From positions 434,001-498,000 of the forward strand of contig CAVQUF010000001.1 of NCBI GenBank assembly GCA_963716865.1: DNA of 64,000 nucleotides. Direction: 5' to 3'. The stretch comes from AC-32 sp963716865 (GTDB lineage: Bacteria; Actinomycetota; Thermoleophilia; Gaiellales; Gaiellaceae). This document shows positions 33,830 through 42,879 of the stretch, in pieces (within the stretch, counting starts at the first letter, position 1; every line of letters starts with the position of its first letter). The position numbers were made by a program, and so were the translations under genes. The notes below the pieces were generated by a model that saw only the letters and a list, made by a program, of their open reading frames with translations, did no database searches and was not told where the DNA came from.

Positions 33830-34879
33830 TTACCTCACCTTGGCGCGCGGGTCGAGCGCGTCCCGGAGCCCGTCGCCGAACACGTTCAGCGAGAGCACGA
33901 CGAGCACGATCATGATCCCGGGGACGATCGAGACAAGCGGCCGGTTGTAGATCAATCCCTGACCGTCGTTGATGATCGTGCCCCAGCTTGCCTGAGGCGC
34001 CTGCACGCCGATCGAGAGAAACGAGAGCGCCGCCTCGGTCAGAACCGTCGTCGCGATCATCAGCGGGAGCATCACGATCACGGTCGTGACGATGTTGGGG
34101 AAGATCTCGCTGAACATCAGCCGCAGGTTGGAGGCGCCCGAGGCGGTGGCGGCCTCGACGTACTCCTTCTCACGCACCGCCAGTACCTGTCCGCGAACGG
34201 GCCGGTACACGTAGGGCACGTACACGATCGCGATGATGAACGTCGGCACCCAGAGGCTCGACGAGACGATGTGCACGGGGCCCCACTGCAGCCCGTTCGG
34301 CTTCGTCAGGAGGACCGTCGCCAGCGAGATCGCGAGCAGGTAGACGGGGAACGCCCAGATCAGGTCCATCGTGCGCGAGAGGACGGAGTCGCTCCACCGC
34401 CGGAAGAAGCCGGCGACCAAGGCGAGGATCAGGGCGATGAAGCAGCAGATCACGGCGGAGAGGATCCCAATCTGCAACGTCGCCTTGCCCCCGTACAGCA
34501 CGCGTGCCATCACGTCGCGCCCCAGGGCGTCCGCGCCCAGGAAGTAGTTCGTGTGCCACGTCGGGCCGATCGGGATCTCGCCGAGGCCGAGCTTCCCTCC
34601 GCCCGGCTGGATCACATCGATGCGCTTGCCGTCGACGACCGTCGTGCCGCTGACGTTCGGCGTAATCGGGTCGGTGTGGGCGATGTGGTGGGCGTAGAGC
34701 GGCGCCCCGAAGCTGACCGCGACTATCGCAAGGAAGACGGCGGCCGACGCCATCGCGCTCCGGTTCCGGAGCAGGCGGCGCCCGGCGAGACGCCAGGGAC
34801 TCTTACCCGAGATCTCCTGAAGCGACTCGCCGGGCGCAAGAACTACTTCCGGTGCCGGCTCGTAGGCAAACTCAGCCAC
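33830..34879 (-). CDS. Oligopeptide ABC transporter permease (OppC/DppC type), system 1
   Basis: 349 aa. A hydrophilic N-terminus of about 40 aa, then six membrane helices. WHTNYFLGADALGRDVMARV is the DppC signature before helix 2, the EAA loop is YVEAATASGASNLRLMFSEI, and the end is LNVFGDGLRDALDPRAKVR. Located between the binding protein and OppB of the same operon. Confidence 0.93.
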   Translation of the reverse strand: MAEFAYEPAPEVVLAPGESLQEISGKSPWRLAGRRLLRNRSAMASAAVFLAIVAVSFGAPLYAHHIAHTDPITPNVSGTTVVDGKRIDVIQPGGGKLGLGEIPIGPTWHTNYFLGADALGRDVMARVLYGGKATLQIGILSAVICCFIALILALVAGFFRRWSDSVLSRTMDLIWAFPVYLLAISLATVLLTKPNGLQWGPVHIVSSSLWVPTFIIAIVYVPYVYRPVRGQVLAVREKEYVEAATASGASNLRLMFSEIFPNIVTTVIVMLPLMIATTVLTEAALSFLSIGVQAPQASWGTIINDGQGLIYNRPLVSIVPGIMIVLVVLSLNVFGDGLRDALDPRAKVR

Positions 34880-34897
34880 TTGCCGTCCGTGCCCCCG

Positions 34898-36589
34898 CTA
34901 CTTGATGGACGCCTGGTCGATAAGGAAGTACCACTGCGGGCTGAAGATGAAGCCCTTCACGCGCTTGCTCACGAAGTCCAGGTACTTCGTGTTCATCATC
35001 GCGACCCACGGAGCCTGATCGGTCACCGCCTTGTCGACCGCTGCCCACTGCTTGTTCGCGGCGGCCTGGTCGGTGATTCCGGTCTCGCCGGCCTGATCCA
35101 TCTTCTTCTGGATCGCCTGGTTGCAGAACGCGGCGATGTTCGGGCTCGAGTTGCTGTTCGGGTGGAATGAGCTGCACCCAAGAAGGATGTTGAGGAAGTC
35201 GGAGGCTGCCGGGTAGTCCTGGAACCAGTCCGAATAGGCCATCTGGACCTTGTTCTTCGAGTTCTGGACGTAGGGATACTGGATGGCGGTGGACAGCGGC
35301 TGCAACGACGCCTTGTACCCGAGGTTGTTCAGAAGGCCGACGAAGTAGAGGCCCCAGGACTTGTACGGATCGATGTTCGTGGTATTGACCTTCACGGCCA
35401 TGCCCTTGGTGCCGGACTGGGCAATCAGCTGCTTCGCCTTGGCCATGTCGGGAGCCGTCCACTTCCCGCTGCCGGGGTTCTTCGTGTAGGGGCAGTACGG
35501 CTCGTAGCCCGGGAAGTTCGGCGGCAGCACCTGGCAAGTGGGAGTCGCGAGCTTCGGCCCGCCGTAGATCTTCACGAGCGCGTTCCGGTCGGTCGCGAAG
35601 TTGACCGCCTGACGCGCCTTGAGGTTGTTGAACGGCGGGATCCGCGTGTTGAGCGCGAAGTACTCGACCTGGGTCAGCGGGTTGATGTGAAGCTGATCCG
35701 GGTACTTGGTGCTGACCTCGTTCAGCCGCCCGGCCGGGATCTGGTCGACGGCTATCCAGTCGGCCGTTCCGTTCTCGACCTGCGTGACCTCGGCGTCGGG
35801 TGTGAGACCGAACCTCACGACGATCACGTCCGGGTTCCCTGCCGGCTGGGCGTCCTTCGACCACTCCTTGAAGTACGGGTTGCGGACGAGCTTGATCTGC
35901 TTGCTCGGCGCGTACTCGACCCACTTGTACGGGCCGGTGCCCGGCGGCGGGATGTTCAGGTTCTTCGCCGGAGTGCTCGCCGGGAGGATGAACGCGAACG
36001 GGACCGCCATCTGATCGAGGAACTCGGGGTCGCCTTTTGTGAGATTGAACGTGACGGTGTTCCCGTTGACGACGACGCCCTTCGACAGGTCGCAGGTCTT
36101 CGGCGTCTTGAGGCAGGCGTCCGCGCCGACGATGTCCGAATACCAGGTGCCGGCGTTCGGGCTGTCCCCGATCTTGAACAGCCGCTCGAACGTCGCCTTG
36201 ACATCGTTGCCGGTGAGCACCTGGCCGTTCGAGAACTTGATCCCCTTGCGCAGCTTGAACGTCCAGGTCTTGCCGCCGTTGGTGGGCGTGGGGACGGACT
36301 CCGCGAGATCCGGCACGATCTTCGTGCCCTCCGCGCCGCCCGCGCGCTTGAACGCGACCAGGCCGTCGTGGGTGAGGATCAGCAGCTGCCACTCCGCCAG
36401 CGTGTAGTTGACCTGCGGGTCAGGCGAGCCCGACGGCGCGGTGTTGCTGACCGCGATGAACGTCCCGCCCTTGCCTCCTGCCGCACTGGTCGTGGTCGTG
36501 CTGTTGCTGCTCTTCTTCGAGCCACCGCAACCCGCGGCGATGACCATCAAGGCGATTGCCGCCACCGAAAAAGAAATCACGCGTTTCAC
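34898..36589 (-). CDS. Oligopeptide ABC transporter substrate-binding lipoprotein (SBP family 5), system 1
   Basis: 563 aa from GTG 36589 (GAGGGAGA about 7 nt upstream). Signal peptide VKRVISFSVAAIALMVIAAG followed by a lipobox Cys (CGGSKKSS) and a Ser/Thr linker. The family 5 fold is seen in TWTFKLRKGIKFSNGQVLTG and GTGPYKWVEY. It is anchored outside the membrane, binds peptides or another solute and delivers them to OppBC. First gene of the minus-strand operon. Confidence 0.93.
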   Translation of the reverse strand: MKRVISFSVAAIALMVIAAGCGGSKKSSNSTTTTSAAGGKGGTFIAVSNTAPSGSPDPQVNYTLAEWQLLILTHDGLVAFKRAGGAEGTKIVPDLAESVPTPTNGGKTWTFKLRKGIKFSNGQVLTGNDVKATFERLFKIGDSPNAGTWYSDIVGADACLKTPKTCDLSKGVVVNGNTVTFNLTKGDPEFLDQMAVPFAFILPASTPAKNLNIPPPGTGPYKWVEYAPSKQIKLVRNPYFKEWSKDAQPAGNPDVIVVRFGLTPDAEVTQVENGTADWIAVDQIPAGRLNEVSTKYPDQLHINPLTQVEYFALNTRIPPFNNLKARQAVNFATDRNALVKIYGGPKLATPTCQVLPPNFPGYEPYCPYTKNPGSGKWTAPDMAKAKQLIAQSGTKGMAVKVNTTNIDPYKSWGLYFVGLLNNLGYKASLQPLSTAIQYPYVQNSKNKVQMAYSDWFQDYPAASDFLNILLGCSSFHPNSNSSPNIAAFCNQAIQKKMDQAGETGITDQAAANKQWAAVDKAVTDQAPWVAMMNTKYLDFVSKRVKGFIFSPQWYFLIDQASIK

Positions 36590-36862
36590 GGGACCATCTC
36601 CCTCGATCGAGGTCGGACTTGCGCCTACTGATACGGACGCCCGGCGAGCCACGGATGTTAGCGGGGCTGCGCACCCGCGCGTACGACGAACGGCGCCGTT
36701 CACGGCACCGTCTGTCCGCCCAGGCAACGTGGCTTCGCGTCACGGTCTGCGCTCGGCCAGAAAAATACGTGGATTTCCGGAGGGTCGGCCTGTAACATTT
36801 CTCACCCGCGCGGCTGGTGGCGCGGTAAGGGGGTCTAACGTCTTCGGACTAGGGAGGCATCT
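36590..36862. other. Divergent intergenic region between two Opp operons
   Basis: 273 bp. It holds a perfect 12-bp palindrome CCTCGATCGAGG (36601-36612) touching the SD of the left operon. On the right side there are TAACAT- and TAACGT-like -10 candidates (about 36,793 and 36,836) and AGGGAGG before the ATG of the right operon. No ORF with support is seen. Confidence 0.55.
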
Positions 36863-38443
36863 ATGAACCGAAATGCCAAGTGGCGGCTCGGAGGGTTGTT
36901 TGCTCTCGTTGTCGCAGTGGCGACGCTCGGCGCCGGAGCCGGGCAGTCGGCCGGGCACGTAGAGAAGCGACTCGCCGCCAACAACACGCTCGTCGACGGG
37001 ACAACGGACACAGTCGTCAACATCGACCCCGCTGCGAGCTACGACCTCGGGTCGCAGACGGTTCAGTACGAGGTCTTCCAGCGCCTGCTGGAAGCCGGTC
37101 CGGGTGGCTTGAGCCCGCACCCGGTGCTCGCCACCAAGTGCGGCTTCAAGGGGGGCCTGAAGACCTTCGCCTGCAAGCTCCGCCACGGGGTGAAGTTCCA
37201 CAACGGGAAAGCCATGACCTCCGCAGACGTGGTCTTCTCGTTCAACCGAGTGATCAAGATTCAGGACCCCTCGGGCATCTACACGCTGCTCAGCAACCTG
37301 CAGAGCATCAATGCCAACGGCAAGTACGGGGTCGTGTTCCACCTGAAGGACCCGCAGGCGACCTGGCCGCAGATCCTGACCACCGGAGCCGGACAGATCG
37401 TGCCCAAGGGTGCCTATCCGGCGGACAAGGCGCAGCCCAACACGAGCAAGCAGGTCGGGACCGGCCCGTACCAGCTCACCAAGTTCGTGCCGGGCCAGCT
37501 GGCGGTGTTCAAGAAGTTCGGCGGCTTCTGGGGCAAGCCGGCCAAGACCAAGAACCTCATCATCCGCTACTACACATCGTCGGCCACGATGAAGCTCGCG
37601 CTCCAGCGCAAGGAAATCGACATGGCGTTCCGCGAGTTCACGCCGACCGAGTACATCTCGCTGCGAAAGGCCAAGGGCATCGTCGTGCACAAGGGGAACG
37701 GCGCATCGATCCGCTACCTCGTGCTCAACACCAACATGGCGCCCACGAACAAGCTCGCCGTCCGGCGGGCGCTCGCCTACCTGATGCCGAGGAAGACGAT
37801 CGCCAGCCGCGTCTATCACGGGCTCGTCGCACCGCTCTACTCGATGGTGGCGGCCGGTCTGCCCGGACACATCAACGCGTTCGCCAAGGCCTACGGGACG
37901 GCCCCGAGCCTGAAGAAGGCCAAGGCGGTGCTGAGCAAAGCCGGGATCAGCACTCCGGTCAACATCACCCTCTGGTACACGCCAAGCCATTACGGCGACT
38001 CGTCCGCCGACGAGTTCGCGGAAATCCAACGGGCGCTCCAGGCCGGCGGCGTCTTCAAGGTGACGCTCCAGTCGGCGGAGTGGGCGACGTACAGCAAGAC
38101 CAAGGGAAAGCAGTACGGGGCCTTCCAGCTCGGCTGGTTCCCCGACTACGTGGACGCGGAGAACTATCTGCTCCCGTTCTACTATTCGCCGAGCAACTTC
38201 ACGTTCAACAACTACAAGAACACCGCGATGGACTCGCTCCTCGCCAAGGAGCAGGCCACGAAGTCGCAGGCGAAGCGCGTCAAGATCATCAAGTCGGCAC
38301 AGTCCCTGGCGGCCAAGAACGTGCCGATCATCCCCTACTGGCAGGCCCCGATGCTCGCGGTCTCCAGGAACTACGTGAAGGGGATCGACAAGACGCTGGA
38401 CCCGACGTTCATCATGCGGTTCTATCTAGTGTCGAAGTCCTAG
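36863..38443 (+). CDS. Oligopeptide ABC transporter substrate-binding protein (SBP family 5), system 2, without lipobox
   Basis: 526 aa. Signal peptide MNRNAKWRLGGLFALVVAVA, then TLGAGAGQSAG with no Cys at the expected cleavage site. Family 5 features: KLRHGVKFHNGKAMTSADVV, GTGPYQLTKF and YLVLNTNMAPTNKLAVRRAL. Either it is released outside the cell or it is held through other contacts, which is unusual for a monoderm SBP. SD AGGGAGG lies 5 nt before the ATG. An intrinsic terminator separates it from its permease genes. Confidence 0.92.
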   Translation: MNRNAKWRLGGLFALVVAVATLGAGAGQSAGHVEKRLAANNTLVDGTTDTVVNIDPAASYDLGSQTVQYEVFQRLLEAGPGGLSPHPVLATKCGFKGGLKTFACKLRHGVKFHNGKAMTSADVVFSFNRVIKIQDPSGIYTLLSNLQSINANGKYGVVFHLKDPQATWPQILTTGAGQIVPKGAYPADKAQPNTSKQVGTGPYQLTKFVPGQLAVFKKFGGFWGKPAKTKNLIIRYYTSSATMKLALQRKEIDMAFREFTPTEYISLRKAKGIVVHKGNGASIRYLVLNTNMAPTNKLAVRRALAYLMPRKTIASRVYHGLVAPLYSMVAAGLPGHINAFAKAYGTAPSLKKAKAVLSKAGISTPVNITLWYTPSHYGDSSADEFAEIQRALQAGGVFKVTLQSAEWATYSKTKGKQYGAFQLGWFPDYVDAENYLLPFYYSPSNFTFNNYKNTAMDSLLAKEQATKSQAKRVKIIKSAQSLAAKNVPIIPYWQAPMLAVSRNYVKGIDKTLDPTFIMRFYLVSKS

Positions 38444-38452
38444 CGAAGGCAA

Positions 38453-38486
38453 ACGCCCGGGCGCGCACCTGCGCCCGGGCGTTTTT
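38453..38486 (+). terminator. Intrinsic terminator within the operon
   Basis: ACGCCCGGGCGC (38453-38464) and GCGCCCGGGCGT (38471-38482) form a 12-bp stem with a 6-nt loop, followed by TTTTT (38482-38486). It lies between the binding protein and the permeases, so it likely keeps SBP expression above that of the membrane parts. Confidence 0.85.
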
Positions 38487-38508
38487 CGTCAGGATCGTGT
38501 AGCTGCTG

Positions 38509-39537
38509 ATGGCCGGCCAGGGAACCTCGCTCAAGTCGTATCTGCTGATGCGTCTTGCGCTCGTGTTCCCGATGGTCCTCATTCTCCTCACGTTCGTGTT
38601 CCTGCTGATGCGAGTCGCACCGGGCGATCCGATCTCGGCCGCGCTCGGAGGCAAGGTGCCGCCCCGCGTCGTCGAGCAGATCAAGCACCGGCTCGGAATG
38701 GACAAGCCGCTGTCGACCCAGTACGTCGACTACCTCTGGGACACGATGCGGGGCGACTTCGGCACGACTATCACCGACCGCCGTCAGGTTCGGGACATCA
38801 TCGTCGTCAACGGGGCCGCGACGCTCGAGCTGACTTTTGCAGCGATGATCGTTGCCCTCCTGGTGGGGATCCCGCTGGGGCTGCTCGCCGGCCGCTACCG
38901 CGACACGCCTCTGGACGTCGGTGCCCGCCTGTTCGGGATCGTCATCTACGCGATGCCGGTCTTCTTCCTGGGCTTCCTCGCCCAGCTCTTCTTCGGCGCC
39001 TACCTGGGCGTCTTACCCACGTCGGACCAGGCCGACCCGATCACGCAGGCGACGCTCCAGACGCACACCAATATCTTCCTGCTCGACGCGGCGATCGATC
39101 AGAACTGGAGCGCGTTCTGGGACATCTCCAGGCACCTGATCCTGCCGGCGGTGACGCTCGGCCTCATCATCTCGGGCATCTTCATCCGGCTGGTGCGAGT
39201 GAACGTGATCCGGACGATGAAGGACGACTACATCGAGGCCGCGCGTGCCCGCGGCCTGCCCGAGCGATCGGTCGTCTACAACCACGCTTTCCGGAACTCA
39301 CTCGTCCCGGTGATCACGGTCGTCGGGCTGCAGATGGCGCTGTTGTTCTCGGGGGCGGTGCTGACGGAGGCGACGTTCAACTGGCCGGGGATCGGCCACG
39401 AGCTGATCTTCTACCTCGAGAACCGCGACTACACGGGGGTCCAGGGAATCATCGTCTTCTTCGCCCTTGTCGTCGTTTTCTTCAGCCTGATGATCGACCT
39501 CGCCAGCGCCGCCATCGATCCGAGGATCCGCTACTGA
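38509..39537 (+). CDS. Oligopeptide ABC transporter permease (OppB/DppB type), system 2
   Basis: 342 aa, six membrane helices. LMRVAPGDPISAALGGKVPP is the DppB periplasmic-loop start, the EAA loop is YIEAARARGLPERSVVYNHA, and the C-terminus DLASAAIDPRIRY is typical. Overlaps the next permease by 1 nt (TGATG). Confidence 0.93.
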   Translation: MAGQGTSLKSYLLMRLALVFPMVLILLTFVFLLMRVAPGDPISAALGGKVPPRVVEQIKHRLGMDKPLSTQYVDYLWDTMRGDFGTTITDRRQVRDIIVVNGAATLELTFAAMIVALLVGIPLGLLAGRYRDTPLDVGARLFGIVIYAMPVFFLGFLAQLFFGAYLGVLPTSDQADPITQATLQTHTNIFLLDAAIDQNWSAFWDISRHLILPAVTLGLIISGIFIRLVRVNVIRTMKDDYIEAARARGLPERSVVYNHAFRNSLVPVITVVGLQMALLFSGAVLTEATFNWPGIGHELIFYLENRDYTGVQGIIVFFALVVVFFSLMIDLASAAIDPRIRY

Positions 39538-40517
39538 TGGCCGTCGCGCGCGCAGAGCGATCGTCGCCGCAGCGGCTTCCCGGAACGAGAAAGGCGCTGC
39601 AACCGATCGCGCAGGCGCGCGGGCTCACGCGAGCGATGCTCTGGAGCGGAGCGATCATTACGGGCTTCTTCGGCTTCATGGCCGTGTTCGCGCCGCTGAT
39701 CGCGCCGTACGGCTTCGACCAGTACCAGGCGCACGGCCACCGATTCGACGAGCTCTCCCACCCGTCGTCGAGCCATCTGTTCGGGACCACCGTGCAGTCG
39801 ACTGACGTTCTCGCCCGAGTCGTCTGGGGAGCCCGGAGCGAGATCGAGGTGGTGGTGCTGGCGCTCATCTTCGGGCTCGTGATCGGCGTGCCGCTCGGCG
39901 TCATCTCCGGCTACTTCGCGGGGCCGGTCGACCGCGTGCTCGTCCTGATCATGGATGCGCTGTTCGCGTTCCCTTTCCTGCTGCTCGCGATCGTGATCGC
40001 CTTCTTGCTGGGCGGAAGCGTTGGCAACGGGATCGTCACCGCGGCGATCGCGATCACGTGCGTCTACATCCCGCAGTACTTCCGGGTGGTCCGCAACCAC
40101 GTGATCAGCGTGCGCGAGGAGCCGTACGTGGAGGCGGCGCGTGCGCTCGGCGCCCGGCCGTTCACGATCATGCGCCGCTACGTCTTCTTCAACGTCGTGC
40201 AGAACGTGCCCGTGATCGCGACGCTCAACGCGGCGGACGCGATCCTGATCCTGGCCGCCCTGGGCTTCCTCGGTTACGGGATCCAGCCGACCCAGGCAGC
40301 CGAGTGGGGCTACGACATCCACCGGGCCGTCTCGGACGCGAGCTCCGGGATCTGGTGGACCGGGCTCTTCCCCGGGCTCGCGATCGTGCTGCTGGTGACC
40401 GGTCTGACCCTGCTCGGCGAAGGGCTGAACGAGACGATCAACCCCGTTCTGCGGCGGCGGCCGGTTCAGAAGGTGGACATGAGCGCGCCCGCCCTCGAGA
40501 GCGAGATCGAGCAGTGA
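39537..40517 (+). CDS. Oligopeptide ABC transporter permease (OppC/DppC type), system 2
   Basis: 326 aa, six membrane helices. HLFGTTVQSTDVLARVVWGA replaces the usual FGTDxxGRDVxSR motif, so it is slightly divergent. The EAA loop is YVEAARALGARPFTIMRRYV and the end is LTLLGEGLNETINPVLRRR. The GTG of the following ATPase overlaps its stop. Confidence 0.92.
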   Translation: MAVARAERSSPQRLPGTRKALQPIAQARGLTRAMLWSGAIITGFFGFMAVFAPLIAPYGFDQYQAHGHRFDELSHPSSSHLFGTTVQSTDVLARVVWGARSEIEVVVLALIFGLVIGVPLGVISGYFAGPVDRVLVLIMDALFAFPFLLLAIVIAFLLGGSVGNGIVTAAIAITCVYIPQYFRVVRNHVISVREEPYVEAARALGARPFTIMRRYVFFNVVQNVPVIATLNAADAILILAALGFLGYGIQPTQAAEWGYDIHRAVSDASSGIWWTGLFPGLAIVLLVTGLTLLGEGLNETINPVLRRRPVQKVDMSAPALESEIEQ

Positions 40518-41539
40518 CCGATCCGGTTCTTGCCGTCCGCAACCTGCGCGTCTATTACGGCACCCCGCGCGGGGCCGTCCGCGCAGTCGACGGGATCTCC
40601 CTCGACATCGACCCCGGCGAGGTGCTCGGGCTCGTCGGCGAGTCCGGCTGCGGGAAGTCCACGCTCGGGCGCGGGATCCTGGGGCTGCTTCCCGAGGGAG
40701 CCGTCTCGGACGGAGAGGTGCTCTACGGCGGTCGCAACCTCGTCGGTCTCTCGCGCAAGCAACTGCGGCGGCTCCGAGGGCCCGACCTCGGGCTGATCTT
40801 CCAGGAGCCGATGACACGGCTCAACCCGCTGCTGCGGATCGAGGATCACTTCAGCGAGACGCTCAGCCAGCACGCGCCGGGATTGAGCAAGCGCGAGATC
40901 CGGAACCGTTCACTCGAGACGCTGGGGAAGATGGGAATCCCGCCGACGCGCTTCCGCCAGTATCCCTACGAGTTCTCGGGAGGCATGCGGCAGAGGATCA
41001 TGATCGCGCTTGCGCTGGTCCTCCGGCCAAAGCTCCTGGTTGCGGACGAGCCGACGACGTCGCTCGACGTGATCGTCGAGGCTCAGATCCTTGCCGTCCT
41101 GGCCGACCTGAAGCGGGACTTCGGCACAGCCCTCCTCCTGATCACGCACAACCTCGGGATCATCGCCGAGGCCTGCGACCGCGTAGCAGTCATGTATGCG
41201 GGACGGCTCGTCGAGGAAGGCCCCGCTCGGGAGATCTTCGCCTCGCCGGCCCACCCGTACACCCGCGAGTTGCTCCGCTCGACGATCTCCCTCGAGACCA
41301 CCGGCCTGCACTCGATCCCCGGGGCGCCGCCGAACCTGATCGACCCTCCGAGCGGCTGCCGGTTCAACCCGCGCTGCCCCGACGTGCTGCGTGTCTGCCC
41401 CGACGAGTTCCCGATTCCGGTGCGGCTCGAGGGAGACCGGCGAGTCGAGTGCTGGCTCCACGGCCCCAAGGAGAAGATTCCGAGCGGAGCCGCCGAACCA
41501 CTCGAACGCGAGAAGCTCGCGGCTGCCGATGGAGCCTGA
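40514..41539 (+). CDS. Oligopeptide ABC transporter ATP-binding protein (OppD type), system 2
   Basis: 341 aa. Walker A GLVGESGCGKSTLGRGILGL, Q-loop IFQEPMTRLNPLLRIED, signature FSGGMRQRIMIALAL, Walker B LLVADEPTTSLDV, H-loop ITHNLGIIAE (Asn in place of the usual Asp after His), and C-terminal GCRFNPRCPDVLRVC. Overlaps the next ATPase gene by 11 nt. Confidence 0.93.
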   Translation: MTDPVLAVRNLRVYYGTPRGAVRAVDGISLDIDPGEVLGLVGESGCGKSTLGRGILGLLPEGAVSDGEVLYGGRNLVGLSRKQLRRLRGPDLGLIFQEPMTRLNPLLRIEDHFSETLSQHAPGLSKREIRNRSLETLGKMGIPPTRFRQYPYEFSGGMRQRIMIALALVLRPKLLVADEPTTSLDVIVEAQILAVLADLKRDFGTALLLITHNLGIIAEACDRVAVMYAGRLVEEGPAREIFASPAHPYTRELLRSTISLETTGLHSIPGAPPNLIDPPSGCRFNPRCPDVLRVCPDEFPIPVRLEGDRRVECWLHGPKEKIPSGAAEPLEREKLAAADGA

Positions 41540-42872
41540 GGGCAACGGATCGCCGCTCGTCTCGGTTCGAGACCTGCGCACCTACTACTCGATCCGGGGG
41601 AGCTTCGGGCAGCGGCTGGTCGGCCGTGAGGCCGGGCGCGTCCGCGCCGTGGACAACGTGTCGTTCGATCTCGAGCAAGGCGAGGTGCTCGGGCTCGTCG
41701 GTGAGTCCGGCAGCGGCAAGACGACCCTGGGCAGGACGCTGCTCGGCCTCGTGCGCGCCACCGGCGGGAGCGTCCTCTTCGAGGGACGCGACATCACGAA
41801 GCTCGGCGAGCGGGAGCTCCGCCAGCACCGGCGGCGGATGCAGATTGTCTTCCAGGACCCGCACGCCTCTCTGAACCCCGCCATGACGATCGGCCAGTCG
41901 GTCGGACACCCGCTGTCGATTCACGGGCTCGTCCCCGACCGCAAGCAGCGTCGGTTGCGCGTTGCAGATGCCCTCGAGCGCGTCGGCTTGGCCCCCGCGG
42001 AGCAGTTTCTCGACAAGTACCCGAGCGACCTCTCCGGTGGCCAGAAGCAACGCGCGGTGATCGCACGCGCGATCATCCTCAACCCCGTCCTGCTCGTGGC
42101 CGACGAGCCCGTCTCGATGCTCGACATGAGCGTTCGGGCCAAGATCCTCGAGCTGATGCTCACGCTCAAGAACGACTTCGAGCTCACCTATCTCTACATC
42201 ACGCACGACCTTGCGACGGCGAAGTTCTTCTGCGACCGGATCGCCATCATGTACCTCGGCCGGATCGTCGAGATCGGCCCTTCCGAGGCGATCTACGAGG
42301 ACCCCAAGCACCCATACACCCAGGCGCTCCTGCGGGCGATCCCTGAGCCGGATCCGTTGCGCGCGATCCCCCGCGACCTGCCGCGCGGCGAGGTTCCCGA
42401 CGCGGCGCGGCCGCCTCTCGGCTGCTCGTTCCACCCACGCTGCCCGAATGCCTTCGAGGTGTGCGGGTGGGAGGCCCGCGACCTCAGGGACCTGCTCGAG
42501 AGCCGCTGGGCACGCATGGGAGCGCAGCACTACGAGAGCGAGAGGAGGATCATGGACGAGCTCGACGAGGTCGAGAAGAACCCCCTGCGCATGAGCATCC
42601 CGACGCGCGGCAACGCTCACGGCGGTGACGTGCTCGAGGTCCTCGGACGCCTGCGCCAGGACGACCCGAACGATCCGTTCTGGTCCGGCGTTCGTCGCAT
42701 TAGCTCACACGATCAGCGCGTCGAGATCGAGTGGTACGAGCCTCTCGAGCCGCGCCTCATCACCGCCGGCGACGTTCAGGTCGAATGCCACCTCTACGAC
42801 GAGGAGGCGCGGCGCGAGGCCGAGCGAAGACAGGCGCAGTCCGCGGCCGACGAGCCTGCGGCTGGCTCTTAG
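41529..42872 (+). CDS. Oligopeptide ABC transporter ATP-binding protein (OppF type), system 2, with C-terminal insertion
   Basis: 447 aa, about 100 longer than usual. The ATPase core is complete: Walker A GLVGESGSGKTTLGRTLLGL, IVFQDPHASLNP, LSGGQKQRAVIARAI, LLVADEPVSMLDM, ITHDLATAKF. The oligopeptide C-terminal motif starts GCSFHPRCPNAFEVCGWEAR. About 85-90 extra residues, from WEARDLRDLLESRW on, then separate it from the normal closing VQVECHLYDEEAR. The insertion looks soluble and has no known motif. Last gene of the plus-strand operon. Confidence 0.92.
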   Translation: MEPEGNGSPLVSVRDLRTYYSIRGSFGQRLVGREAGRVRAVDNVSFDLEQGEVLGLVGESGSGKTTLGRTLLGLVRATGGSVLFEGRDITKLGERELRQHRRRMQIVFQDPHASLNPAMTIGQSVGHPLSIHGLVPDRKQRRLRVADALERVGLAPAEQFLDKYPSDLSGGQKQRAVIARAIILNPVLLVADEPVSMLDMSVRAKILELMLTLKNDFELTYLYITHDLATAKFFCDRIAIMYLGRIVEIGPSEAIYEDPKHPYTQALLRAIPEPDPLRAIPRDLPRGEVPDAARPPLGCSFHPRCPNAFEVCGWEARDLRDLLESRWARMGAQHYESERRIMDELDEVEKNPLRMSIPTRGNAHGGDVLEVLGRLRQDDPNDPFWSGVRRISSHDQRVEIEWYEPLEPRLITAGDVQVECHLYDEEARREAERRQAQSAADEPAAGS

Positions 42873-42879
42873 CCCTATC

